In this document: positions 20,805-30,584 of the stretch, piece after piece | Layout of the letters: every line of letters starts with the position of its first letter | Numbering within the stretch: position 1 is the stretch's first letter | NCBI GenBank assembly: GCA_023129075.1 | Contig: JAGMCT010000012.1 | Location: forward strand, 16,849-80,848 | Direction of reading: 5' to 3' | DNA from: Microcaldota archaeon | GTDB taxonomy: Archaea; Micrarchaeota; Micrarchaeia; Anstonellales; Bilamarchaeaceae | Length of the DNA: 64,000 nt | The notes under the pieces: model-generated | The model's input: the letters and a program-made list of their open reading frames with translations, nothing else | Databases searched by the model: none | What the model was told of the DNA's origin: nothing | Translations under genes and position numbers: made by a program

Positions 20805-22991
20805 ATGGCAGTAAAGTTGGCCGGGGAAAAGAAAAAGCCTCAGCCAAAAAAACTAAAGCAAATTCCATTTTTAAAGATTGATAAATTCCTTAAGCAAAAA
20901 ATGAATCAAATTCCGGAATGGGCGCAGGAGAAGATTCAGCAGAACAGGGAATTCAAGAGTGCGGTTTTTGAACTTATGCAGAGCACCCTTGAAAAGGGTG
21001 AAGGAAAGGGATATTCTTTAAAAGAAAGGGAGATTGCATTTGATGCACTCAAAGCCCTCGTCTCCAATAAAAAATTTAAAGAGAATTGGCTTAAAAAATA
21101 TTGGATTCCAATCCTGAAAACCCTTCCTCCTGCCTCAAAGGGCAATAAAGAAACACAAAGAATGAGGGCATTCTCCTTTCTTGAATTAACCCAGGTATTT
21201 TCAACGACACCCCCCATAAGAGTTCTGGACCAGAAATCAATGCTAATTGAATTGGTCCCTCCAAAGGAGCTCAATGAAAAAACCCTTGATGCGCTTGTGA
21301 ACACCCTAAAGAAGGTTGATGTAAATGATGTGGATAAAGTTATTCATGTATTTTGCAGTTTTATCAGAAGCAGAAATTTTAAAGAAGACTGGTTTGATAA
21401 GTATTGGAACCCCTCTTTACAAAAGATGAGGAAACCCATACTTTTTCTTCTTTTTGGAAAAAAGAAAGCCTCAGGAGAATACCTCAGGGCATTCTCCAAC
21501 CTTATAAGTACAAGAGATTTTAAGGGAGAATGGATTGAAAAATACTGGATTCCAATACTTGAAAATCTCAATAAGAATGATTCCCTAAAAGAGAACATCA
21601 AATCCTTTTCTGTTTTCCTTCGTGTACACTACAGTACTGTTAATGAAAAAACCCTTTCCATTGTCCTGGATTGCTCTAAAAAATTATCCGATGAATCTAT
21701 CGGCGATTCAATAGAGGCCTTTGACAGTCTTTTATTCAATCCAAACTTCAAGGAAAAATGGATTGAGAAATACTGGAACCCCATATTCACTGAACTTTCA
21801 AGGGACCCAATTACTGCATCTGGTTTTTTTGCTTTGTCAAACCTGATTAGAGATACTTCTCCTGATGAAAAGACTATAGGGCTTGTTCTTGATATCTCCC
21901 ATAATATGATTGGAGAATCAATTAGAGATTCAATAAATGCCCTGAGAAGTATTCTTTTGGATAAAGGATTCAAAAAGGAATATCTCTCAGTGGTTTCAGA
22001 TATCATCAGGGGTACGGCAGAGCATGAAACCTCGGGAGCATTAAGGGCTTTCCGCAGGCTTTTCAAGAACCCGAAATTCAGGAAGAGCTGGATTGCAGAT
22101 TACTGGGACCCATTATTTATGGATATTATAAAAAGGCAGGGAGGTTTTAGGAGCGGAGGAGTTTTCCATGCGCTTGCCTGGGTTCTTAAGAAACCGGAAT
22201 TCAAAATTGAATGGCTCAATCCCAAAAGCAATGAATATATAATTCCAAAATTAATCCAAAGAAATAGAAAATTCTTTAAAGAAATATTTCATAAACACAA
22301 AGCAAGATTGAGAGATGTCGGTTCAGCAATTGCATTTAATCTTTTTCATCCTTCTGAATTCCCTATTCTCTGGAATAAGTGCAGTATAAGATTTTTTGCA
22401 AGGTATCCTGAAAAGACCCTTATTGAGGTTTCAAGAAATATTTCAGATTCTTCATACAAAAAGGACCAGAAGCTTATGCTGGCCCTGCTTAACCAGAATG
22501 ACCCCAATAGGGCTTTCCACACACATTCTGATCTATATTCTGATGCAGTTGATAATAAGAATAAATTGATAATAATTGAAGTGAATGGTGAGCAGGCCTT
22601 TTTTGATTCCATTGTTGAAACAGCCTCAAACCAGGGAAGGTTGTTTGATTCGCTTATTATAGGGGGGCATGGAACAGCAGACAGTGTTACTTTAGGAAGA
22701 GGTAAAGGAGAGGAAAAACAGCTTGACTTGACAGATAAGGATATCTTAGGGGCAATAAACCAGTATTTCAATAATGATTCCTCTATTGTTTTTATTGCCT
22801 GCAGTACAGGAAAGGATGAGAAAGCGATAGCTGCTGAGTTCTCCCGTGCTTTTGGGGATAAAAAGGTAACTATTTATGCTCCAAAGGTGCCAACCAATGC
22901 ACCTAAGATTGAATATGGTAAGGATGGAGGAATACTATCCGTGGAATACGAGGAAAAGGGAGAAACCGCAACATTCACCAGCGGAAGATAA
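20805..22991 (+). CDS. Helical-repeat protein with C-terminal caspase-fold-like domain
   Basis: About six copies of FKxxWxxKYWxPIL-type motif; C-terminal SLIIGGHGTADSV...SSIVFIACSTGKDEKAIA. Confidence 0.65.
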   Translation: MAVKLAGEKKKPQPKKLKQIPFLKIDKFLKQKMNQIPEWAQEKIQQNREFKSAVFELMQSTLEKGEGKGYSLKEREIAFDALKALVSNKKFKENWLKKYWIPILKTLPPASKGNKETQRMRAFSFLELTQVFSTTPPIRVLDQKSMLIELVPPKELNEKTLDALVNTLKKVDVNDVDKVIHVFCSFIRSRNFKEDWFDKYWNPSLQKMRKPILFLLFGKKKASGEYLRAFSNLISTRDFKGEWIEKYWIPILENLNKNDSLKENIKSFSVFLRVHYSTVNEKTLSIVLDCSKKLSDESIGDSIEAFDSLLFNPNFKEKWIEKYWNPIFTELSRDPITASGFFALSNLIRDTSPDEKTIGLVLDISHNMIGESIRDSINALRSILLDKGFKKEYLSVVSDIIRGTAEHETSGALRAFRRLFKNPKFRKSWIADYWDPLFMDIIKRQGGFRSGGVFHALAWVLKKPEFKIEWLNPKSNEYIIPKLIQRNRKFFKEIFHKHKARLRDVGSAIAFNLFHPSEFPILWNKCSIRFFARYPEKTLIEVSRNISDSSYKKDQKLMLALLNQNDPNRAFHTHSDLYSDAVDNKNKLIIIEVNGEQAFFDSIVETASNQGRLFDSLIIGGHGTADSVTLGRGKGEEKQLDLTDKDILGAINQYFNNDSSIVFIACSTGKDEKAIAAEFSRAFGDKKVTIYAPKVPTNAPKIEYGKDGGILSVEYEEKGETATFTSGR

Positions 22992-23025
22992 AAACATTTA
23001 ATAGGATTCCTATTGTAAGCAAGAT

Positions 23026-23418
23026 ATGAAGCTGAAACATTTTCTTCTTGGTTTCCTTCTGGCCTTTTTTTTATTTGGATGCATCAAACCAGTAGAGAAT
23101 ATAGTTGACATTTCTTTTCTTAACCAAAACCTGGATTCTTATCTTGGGGAAAAGGTAACTGTTGAGGGTTATTTAGGGCACAAGGCTTACCACGGCTCCG
23201 CAGGTTTTCATATTCTTATCAAGGATTACAATGAATTCTTCATAAGAGAGCCTCTTCCTGAATACACTTATTTGCTTGTGGACGATGGAGATGCTCCCCT
23301 TTCAACGGATTTTGAAGGCATGAAACTAAAGATAACAGGAACCATAAATGAATACGACGGCTATTCTATTACAAGGGTCGCGGTTATAACCGTAGAAGAG
23401 CTTGAGGTTATAGGGTGA
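23026..23418 (+). CDS. Small lipoprotein, OB-fold-like
   Basis: Lipobox-like FFLFGC; LDSYLGEKVTVEGYLG...MKLKITGTINEYDGYSI. Confidence 0.55.
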   Translation: MKLKHFLLGFLLAFFLFGCIKPVENIVDISFLNQNLDSYLGEKVTVEGYLGHKAYHGSAGFHILIKDYNEFFIREPLPEYTYLLVDDGDAPLSTDFEGMKLKITGTINEYDGYSITRVAVITVEELEVIG

Positions 23419-23423
23419 TTACA

Positions 23424-25715
23424 ATGAATAAACTATTTCTCTTATTTCTTCTGTTTGTTTCGCTTTCCTTTTCAACATGGACAGATGCAGACTGCAAGTC
23501 TGCCTGTTCTGCAGAAGGGATGAAATTTACTGTATGGGTTATAGATGCAGACCCTGAACCCTGCGATGATGTGCAAAGAGCAGGCCCCAACTCTAACGGC
23601 CTTGTAACATTCTCATGCGCAGGTTCGGATGGAACCCTTGTATTTAAGTGCGGATGCTATACCCAGTGTGCGGACGGACTGGACAATGACGGCGGTGGAA
23701 AAACAGACCTTGAAGACCCCGGCTGTGAAGATAAGAAGGACAATGATGAAACCTCTGAATGCCAGGATGGAATAGATAATGATGGAGGAGGAAAGATAGA
23801 TATGGAAGACCCAGGATGTTCAGACCCTGAGGATAATAATGAGATTTCCCAGTGCCAGGATGGAATAGATAATGATAATGGAGGAAAGATAGATATGGCC
23901 GATGCAGGGTGCACCGGTCCAGAAGATAATGATGAAATAGGGGAATGCCAAGACGGAAAGGATAATGACCTTGGAGGAAAGATAGATATGGATGACCCTG
24001 GTTGTTCTGACCCTGAAACCGATGCTGATGAAACCTCGGAATGCCAGGACGGTCTTGACAATGATAAGGACGGCAAGATAGACCTGGAGGATAACGGGTG
24101 CATGAATGAGGAAGATAATAGAGAAGAGCAGAAAATATGCAGGTTTTCAATCCTTATTACAGGAGGAATAGATGACATCAATAATGACCCTTTCTTTTGG
24201 AGAGAAACAGAAAAGAAATACGAAATTATTACAAAAAACTGGGGAACCTCTTCTGCAGATACCTACCTCCTTTATTTTAATGGAAGCATAAATAAAACCC
24301 ATAATGATGCAAGGATAGACGGCCCTGCAACCCTTGCACAGATAGAAAAGGTATTTGAGGAGATTGCAAAAAAGGCAAAGGAATGCACAGACAGGTGCGA
24401 CCATGTTGAGATAACTATTTTTGGAGGAAACCATGGAGCCGAAGACGGCATGCATTTATTCGGAGCTGAAAAGCTCTCCCCTGCAAAACTCAGGGAATTG
24501 ATACAAAAAATACAGAATACTGCGAATAAGGATAAGGCTTCTGTATGGCTTGATATGTCCCATTGTTATTCCGGCCTGTTTACTGAACTTTCTGATGTTG
24601 CGGATGGGGTTGCCGCTGCAGTAAGGCATAATGAAACCGCAGGCTACAATTCTACTCTGGAGATGTCTTTTCAATGGGAGTTTTCTGATGCTATGGCAAA
24701 GAACTTGACTTGGAAGGAATGCTTTGACCATGCAAAGAAAAAGATACATGATTGGGGATGGGATGATGAAACCGTTTATGTATGGAATGAAACCGAGCAT
24801 CCTCAGTACAACGGTACAGACCCTGTATGCGGAGACGGAAAGATATCCAAATCTGTTTTCTTTGGAAATAAAAGCGAGGAATGCGACCCTGGAGATGCTT
24901 CTAAGAATATTATCCCTAAAAACTGCCCTGAACACCTTCTCTGCCATGAGTGCAAGTGTGTTCCTATTCACCATTATTTGGACTGTGTAAATGGAACCTG
25001 CATTATGAAGACCTCTCCTGCGCCCACTGAGAACCATCCTTTATGCACAGAAGAAGGTGCAAACTGCATCCCTATTGAGGAGCTTTTGGATACTGATAAG
25101 GATGGAATACCAAATTCCGAGGATAACTGTCCTGAAATAACAAACCCTTCCCAATCCGACCTAGATGAGGACGGCATTGGGGATGTATGCGACCCCTGCC
25201 CCCATGATTTCTTCAATGATATAGATGGGGATGGGGTATGCGGTGATGTGGATAACTGCCCCTATATAAGCAATGAAAACCAAAAAGATGAGGATGGGGA
25301 TGGCTTTGGAGATGTCTGTGATATGTGCCCTGAGGATGTAATGAATGATATGGATTATGACAGCTACTGTGAAAGCGAGGACAACTGCCCGTATACATAC
25401 AATCCTTCCCAGTCTGACCTTGATGATGATGGTATAGGGGACCACTGCGACCTTATTCCTGTGGATTGCGAATTATTCTGCTATGAGGAAGGCTACCCTG
25501 AGGTTCTTGGAGAAGGGGTGTCAGAATACGAATGCATGGCTCTTGGAGAGGAATACGAATCCGTGGAATGCCATACTACCTGCATATACATTTACTATAA
25601 GCCCTGGCAATGGACCTCAAATTCCTACAGCTGCTGCTGCAGAAATATAGAATATTATGCTTGTGAAGACTGCCCAGGGGAGAATCCTATATGCCCGGAA
25701 TGCCCTGAAAAATAA
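23424..25715 (+). CDS. Secreted multidomain protein: five Cys/Asp repeats, C13/caspase-like domain, thrombospondin type 3-like repeats
   Basis: Signal peptide from MNKLFLLFLLF; five CQDGxDNDxGGKIDxxDPGC repeats; FGGNHGAEDG...DMSHCYSG; DxDxDGIxxxxDNCP repeats. Confidence 0.75.
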   Translation: MNKLFLLFLLFVSLSFSTWTDADCKSACSAEGMKFTVWVIDADPEPCDDVQRAGPNSNGLVTFSCAGSDGTLVFKCGCYTQCADGLDNDGGGKTDLEDPGCEDKKDNDETSECQDGIDNDGGGKIDMEDPGCSDPEDNNEISQCQDGIDNDNGGKIDMADAGCTGPEDNDEIGECQDGKDNDLGGKIDMDDPGCSDPETDADETSECQDGLDNDKDGKIDLEDNGCMNEEDNREEQKICRFSILITGGIDDINNDPFFWRETEKKYEIITKNWGTSSADTYLLYFNGSINKTHNDARIDGPATLAQIEKVFEEIAKKAKECTDRCDHVEITIFGGNHGAEDGMHLFGAEKLSPAKLRELIQKIQNTANKDKASVWLDMSHCYSGLFTELSDVADGVAAAVRHNETAGYNSTLEMSFQWEFSDAMAKNLTWKECFDHAKKKIHDWGWDDETVYVWNETEHPQYNGTDPVCGDGKISKSVFFGNKSEECDPGDASKNIIPKNCPEHLLCHECKCVPIHHYLDCVNGTCIMKTSPAPTENHPLCTEEGANCIPIEELLDTDKDGIPNSEDNCPEITNPSQSDLDEDGIGDVCDPCPHDFFNDIDGDGVCGDVDNCPYISNENQKDEDGDGFGDVCDMCPEDVMNDMDYDSYCESEDNCPYTYNPSQSDLDDDGIGDHCDLIPVDCELFCYEEGYPEVLGEGVSEYECMALGEEYESVECHTTCIYIYYKPWQWTSNSYSCCCRNIEYYACEDCPGENPICPECPEK
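23667..24129 (+). repeat. Five in-frame about 93-bp coding repeats (CQDGIDNDGGGKIDMEDPGCSDPEDNDEISE)
   Basis: Read directly in translation; 31-32 aa per unit. Confidence 0.9.
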
Positions 25716-25880
25716 TTCTATTTTATTTTATTTCTTTTTGCAAATTCTTCTATTTCTTTTCCTTTTCCATAATAAATTTAATGTATTTTCATTTAAATAT
25801 TTATGTTAGGCACCTGGTTTTCCAAGGAGATTGGAGCAAGTTTTTGAACTTAATGGAAAGATTTTTTAAAAGATTCAATT

Positions 25881-26843
25881 ATGAATTCAATTAGTGGTTT
25901 TATGGTAACAGTCGCTACAAATGATTTTGGGTTGTTGTGTCTTGGGATTTTTGTTTTTGCGATTATTATTCTTTTCCTCTACAGCAAATTCCAGGGAGAA
26001 CAAAGGAAAAAACTATTAAAGTCAATAAAAGCAGGGGGAGAAGCATCCAAAAGCGAAGGTTCCCCGGTTCTTTTACTGGGAGAAACCGCAGACCCTGTGT
26101 ACGAACTTCCCTCTACAGGTGAAAAATGCGCATTCTATGCTGTTCGTATTCTCTCAAAGAAAACAGGAGTTAAAAAAGACTACTCATTTAGTGTAGGAAC
26201 CAGTGTCGCTGGAATTCCCATCGGAAAGAGATTCCAGAAGGGAATGTTGAAAGGTTTTGAAACCTCAAAGATTAGCGGAAACTTCACTATTCTTTCCCCT
26301 GAAAGAAACAAATACCTTGTTGATGTTGAGGGTTATTTCGATTCAATGCTTACAGGAATGAAAGCATTTGTTGAGCCTGCCGTTGACATTGCCACAAAAT
26401 ACACAATGGAAGATATAAAGAATGTTGATAAATCAGCAGAAATGGGAAAAATCAGCAAGGTCACCAAATCCCTGCTTGGTGCAGTTTTCGGCAACCGGGT
26501 TTCAAAATCAGTCTCAAAAAGAAGAAGCAAGATTCTGATAAAAAGCGAAAGCACAACCACCATTGCTGGAATTAATGCCTCAAGCAATGTAGACATCAAG
26601 GTGAGTGAATATATCGTTGGGCAGAACACCCCTGATGGAATTATGAAAATGCTGGAAGAAAAAGGAATCCTGAATGTTCTTGCAGAAACAGGAGATGAGA
26701 TTTATGTGCTGGAAACCTATATTCCTCTGCATAAAAAGGTTTATGTTGCAGGAACCTACACAGTAAAAGATGGAAAGGAAACTATAGCCATGAAAGACTC
26801 CAAGGTTCTTCTTTCTGTTTCCTATAATGATCCAAGTGTGTAA
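25881..26843 (+). CDS. Single-TM protein with GIDE/MUL1-BAM-like domain
   Basis: N-terminal TM, LPSTGEKCAFYAVRIL ... ETGDEIYVLETYIPLHKKVYVAGTYTVKDGK layout. Confidence 0.45.
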   Translation: MNSISGFMVTVATNDFGLLCLGIFVFAIIILFLYSKFQGEQRKKLLKSIKAGGEASKSEGSPVLLLGETADPVYELPSTGEKCAFYAVRILSKKTGVKKDYSFSVGTSVAGIPIGKRFQKGMLKGFETSKISGNFTILSPERNKYLVDVEGYFDSMLTGMKAFVEPAVDIATKYTMEDIKNVDKSAEMGKISKVTKSLLGAVFGNRVSKSVSKRRSKILIKSESTTTIAGINASSNVDIKVSEYIVGQNTPDGIMKMLEEKGILNVLAETGDEIYVLETYIPLHKKVYVAGTYTVKDGKETIAMKDSKVLLSVSYNDPSV

Positions 26844-26909
26844 TCTCTCTTATGCTGAATCTTTCTCTTCAGCAAAACCGAGCAAGGTTTTTAATGATTA
26901 GTAATTAAG

Positions 26910-27305
26910 GTGTATAATATGGTAGACATATTGGGGTGGAATGACCCTTTAATTCAGGTCTCAGAGAAAAAATATGAACGTATTTCAGGGGTCCTGTGGA
27001 AGATATCCAATATTTCATTAAGGTTTTTCTGGATATTCTTAGCGGTTTCATTTTTGGTGCTGTCTGCAGCTATTCTTCTCTGGTTATTGATACCTGGAAT
27101 CCCCCCTATAGTTGGAAACCTGTTTACCCTGCCCTTATTCGGCTCTCTTTCTATTGCTTTCCTTTGTTTTGGCATATACAACCTTTCAATGGTTATATTT
27201 GCAATAGCAGCAAAGGATTATCTCTGGGCTGTAGGGATTTTCATATTCTCCCTTTCATGGCTGTATAAGTTTATTAAAGGAGGAAAACTGAAAAAAGAGA
27301 CTTAA
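26910..27305 (+). CDS. Small multi-TM membrane protein
   Basis: Several hydrophobic segments. Confidence 0.6.
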   Translation: MYNMVDILGWNDPLIQVSEKKYERISGVLWKISNISLRFFWIFLAVSFLVLSAAILLWLLIPGIPPIVGNLFTLPLFGSLSIAFLCFGIYNLSMVIFAIAAKDYLWAVGIFIFSLSWLYKFIKGGKLKKET

Positions 27306-27382
27306 TTTATTTGTTTTTTATACACATGCATCTGCTCAAGATAAGAAAAGGATTTTAAATTCTCTCTATTCTATTTATTTTT

Positions 27383-27766
27383 ATGCTTCCAATAAAACCA
27401 AACTTCTTTCTTTTTGATCCTAAAGGCAGGAAAATAAACACCGAATTAGAATATACTCCTGAATCCCTTAAGAATAAGATGCAGAAGTATTCCTTTGCAG
27501 GGATGATGGAGAAATCAGTTGCTTTTTGTTGCGCCTCTGTCCACACCGACAGCGACCCCAAAGAGAAAACCCTTAAGATTAGGGAAGAACTCTCCCCAAT
27601 TATAGGCATGAAAGCCTATTCTCCCCCTATAAATAATCTTGGAGAAATAGCACCCAAAAAAGAAACCCTTCATTTTGAAAACAAAAATTTACCCGGCTTT
27701 ATGATTACCGCTATTGATAAAAGGGATAAAGAGATATTCAAAAGGATGACTGAAAACCTGCGTTAA
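27383..27766 (+). CDS. Hypothetical protein
   Basis: Intact ORF. Confidence 0.5.
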   Translation: MLPIKPNFFLFDPKGRKINTELEYTPESLKNKMQKYSFAGMMEKSVAFCCASVHTDSDPKEKTLKIREELSPIIGMKAYSPPINNLGEIAPKKETLHFENKNLPGFMITAIDKRDKEIFKRMTENLR

Positions 27767-27930
27767 TCAATATTCCATCTGCTTATTCCACAATTCTCAG
27801 GTGATTACATTTCCAATATTTTGTAGTCACCTTGTTATGATACATTTAGTTCAACACTCTGAACGAAATGCAACTCTCATTCAACCCAAAAAATAGAAAG
27901 CATTATAAAAATAGGTTATTCAATAAAATC

Positions 27931-29841
27931 ATGAAAAAATTATTCTTTATATTTCTGGTTTTTCTTTTAGTTTCTGCTGTTTCTGCAACTGCTCTTGAAC
28001 TGGCCGAATGCTATGTTCAGTGCCAGGAAGAATATGATTCGTATGTTTCTGAGGCTGAAAGAATGGCCTCTCAGGGACTATACACTGAACATCTGACTTA
28101 CGGCGGTACATGTCCAAGGGTAAGTACGTATGGAGGTTCCGGCCCATACAGCAACATTGCTAAATGTGTTGCTGTTCAGCAAATCTGTATTGCTGAGGGC
28201 TCAGCAGACTGCCAGGCGTTACTGCAAACCTGCTGTCTTGAGGAAGCAAAACTCACTGCAAGCAAGACGTTCAGCAACTGTAATGCTAATTGTGATTACA
28301 ATTACCCAGGGGATGTTCCTGATACTGTCCCTGAAGAAGATCTCTATGAAGGTTTCTGTAAAAATTGCTGTATAGGTGATACATACTATTATAATGGAGA
28401 ATATAGTCCTGAGGTGGGGATGTGTGCATACTCCGGCACCCAGCAGTGCCAGTATGGATGCAGTGATGAACTAGGCTGTTTAGAAGAAGCACCCGCAAGT
28501 GATAAGTGCGAAGCTGTTTACTGCCCTGAATATTATTGTGAATACAGCACCTATTATTATGACGGCTATTGTGATTCCAGTGATGGACAGTGTTATTATT
28601 ACTCCTTTGAGTGTGATTATGGCTGTGACCCTGCAACAAACCAGTGCAAACAGCCAGAGGTTAATACCCTTGCTCCTAATGTTGAGGTAAGTATTTCTCC
28701 TTCATCGGTTGTTCTTAAAGACGGTCTTAATGCTGCAGATATTCTTATTACTGTTATTGGTTCAGATGGGCCTGTTTCCGGGGCAAAGGTCCACATAAGG
28801 GTAACTGACCCTGAATTTACAGGAGTTTTGGGAAGCTGGGGTTTTGTTGATGTTGTAAGATATACTGATGCTTCAGGAACCACAAGCGGAAAACTTACAC
28901 TTCCTGAAATAACTAAGATAAAAAGCATCTATTGGGATGAATTCCCCTGCACTCTTGAAATCCAGGTTACTGTTTCAAAGCATGACGAACTGGAGGACTG
29001 GAGTGTGCAGGAATCCTCAAGCTTGGGAGTGAGTTCTCCTGCTCCAAAAATAACTGATGTAAGGATAGAACCAAGCCCTGCTTTAGCATTCTATACACAC
29101 AACGTTTTCATAACCATTGAGGATATGGATTCCACAGAATTTACTTATTTAGTAAGGAATTACGGGGGCAAATGGAAAGCCCATTCCAATGCTCTTGCAG
29201 GTGTAAACGAAAAGGTTTATGCCTTTAGTTCTACTCAACTAAATGAACTTATTCAATGGGAAAGCCCTGCAAGAGGCCTTTCCGAGGATGAGGTTATTAT
29301 GGCAAGGGCAATGGCTGGAAATTTAGAAGGGCTTGCAATAAACCTTGCTCTTACAGGAACTGAAGAAGCTTCCAAGAAGCTTGCTTTGAAATATGCAGGA
29401 AAAACCTTTGGAAAATACGCAGGAAACTTTGTTCCTATTGTTAATACAGGAAAATCCCTTTACGGCTTATATGGAAATGTAAAAAACCTTGGAGATGATG
29501 TTCTTGGAATAACTGAATCCCAGAGCTTTAAGGAGGGTGCATACAAAAGCATGGATTTTGTTTTGGAAGGGGGCAAAACCACTATTGGAGTGGTAACCCT
29601 TGCAGGCAAGCAGGTTCCTATTATAGGGGGGCTGGCAGGGCTTACACAGGACATGATTGATGCCCTTGTTGGAACCATGCAGGCAAAACTGAATGATTTA
29701 GCAGGAAGCGAAAGAATAAGGAATGCTGAAGCGCTTACTGCAGATTATGCTTTCAGCATTGTTGTAAAGGATTCGGATGGATTCCGTGATGAGTATTTCT
29801 ATGAATACCAGATGGAATATCTGGGCTTTAAGGAGGGTTAA
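27931..29841 (+). CDS. Secreted Cys-rich protein with Ig-like segment
   Basis: Signal peptide MKKLFFIFLVFLLVSAVSATA; Cys-rich N-terminus; VEVSISPSSVVLKDGLNAADILITVIGSDGPVSGAKV. Confidence 0.65.
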   Translation: MKKLFFIFLVFLLVSAVSATALELAECYVQCQEEYDSYVSEAERMASQGLYTEHLTYGGTCPRVSTYGGSGPYSNIAKCVAVQQICIAEGSADCQALLQTCCLEEAKLTASKTFSNCNANCDYNYPGDVPDTVPEEDLYEGFCKNCCIGDTYYYNGEYSPEVGMCAYSGTQQCQYGCSDELGCLEEAPASDKCEAVYCPEYYCEYSTYYYDGYCDSSDGQCYYYSFECDYGCDPATNQCKQPEVNTLAPNVEVSISPSSVVLKDGLNAADILITVIGSDGPVSGAKVHIRVTDPEFTGVLGSWGFVDVVRYTDASGTTSGKLTLPEITKIKSIYWDEFPCTLEIQVTVSKHDELEDWSVQESSSLGVSSPAPKITDVRIEPSPALAFYTHNVFITIEDMDSTEFTYLVRNYGGKWKAHSNALAGVNEKVYAFSSTQLNELIQWESPARGLSEDEVIMARAMAGNLEGLAINLALTGTEEASKKLALKYAGKTFGKYAGNFVPIVNTGKSLYGLYGNVKNLGDDVLGITESQSFKEGAYKSMDFVLEGGKTTIGVVTLAGKQVPIIGGLAGLTQDMIDALVGTMQAKLNDLAGSERIRNAEALTADYAFSIVVKDSDGFRDEYFYEYQMEYLGFKEG

Positions 29842-29842
29842 C

Positions 29843-30550
29843 ATGAAAAGAATGATTTTTGTTTTACTGCTGTTTGGTTTCTTTTTTGCAAATACTGTTG
29901 GTGATACGGTTAACGGCTATTACCTGGCCTCATATAATGAGGATATAGATGTATATATGGGTTATATGGATGTTTTGGATTTAACTGATGAAGAGGTCCA
30001 GACAACAAGAGAATTAACCCTTGGAATCTTCTCTGCTTATAATACTGAAGAATATATGGTGACTGATTTGGAGCATGTAGTTGACGGGAAGTATGCCCTT
30101 GCCCAGTATGAATTATATGCAAAGATTTCAGGAGCAGAGAGTGTAGAATATACCCTTGATTATGTAATGCTTCTGCACAACATTATGGGAGACTGGAAGA
30201 TAGTTTTTGTAATGCCTTTGGATGACTACCTTGAATCCTCCAACCAGATACAGATTATGGCTATTGCAGATGATATGCTTGAGACCGAGCATGAAGCCTA
30301 TCAGGAAGAACCTTCTGAAGACCCAGTTGTTTACTTTGATGATGAGCCCATGAGCGACTTAGAGTATGAGCTTGATGACAGCTTATATTCCTGCACCACG
30401 GATGCTTACTGCCAGAAGAACAACCTTGGAAATGTTTGTGCAGCAGGCACCTGCGCCTTTGCCCAGCTTCCTGATGATAGATTTTCTGGCTGCTGCGGTT
30501 CTATATTTATATTATTGGGGGTCCTGGTTTTTGCTGTCCTAAAGAACTAG
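29843..30550 (+). CDS. Secreted/membrane protein with C-terminal TM
   Basis: Signal MKRMIFVLLLFGFFFANTVGD; C-terminal CCGSIFILLGVLVFAVLKN. Confidence 0.6.
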   Translation: MKRMIFVLLLFGFFFANTVGDTVNGYYLASYNEDIDVYMGYMDVLDLTDEEVQTTRELTLGIFSAYNTEEYMVTDLEHVVDGKYALAQYELYAKISGAESVEYTLDYVMLLHNIMGDWKIVFVMPLDDYLESSNQIQIMAIADDMLETEHEAYQEEPSEDPVVYFDDEPMSDLEYELDDSLYSCTTDAYCQKNNLGNVCAAGTCAFAQLPDDRFSGCCGSIFILLGVLVFAVLKN

Positions 30551-30584
30551 GTTTATATCCCTTTCTTTATTATACCTTATTTCT

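Noticed and set aside
23667-24129. Possible CRISPR or noncoding satellite
   Set aside because: 93-bp period is in frame and encodes conserved Cys/Asp repeats
23644-24181. Two long minus-strand ORFs (168 and 174 aa) opposite the Cys/Asp repeats
   Set aside because: Low-complexity antisense shadows of an in-frame coding repeat with a clear sense product
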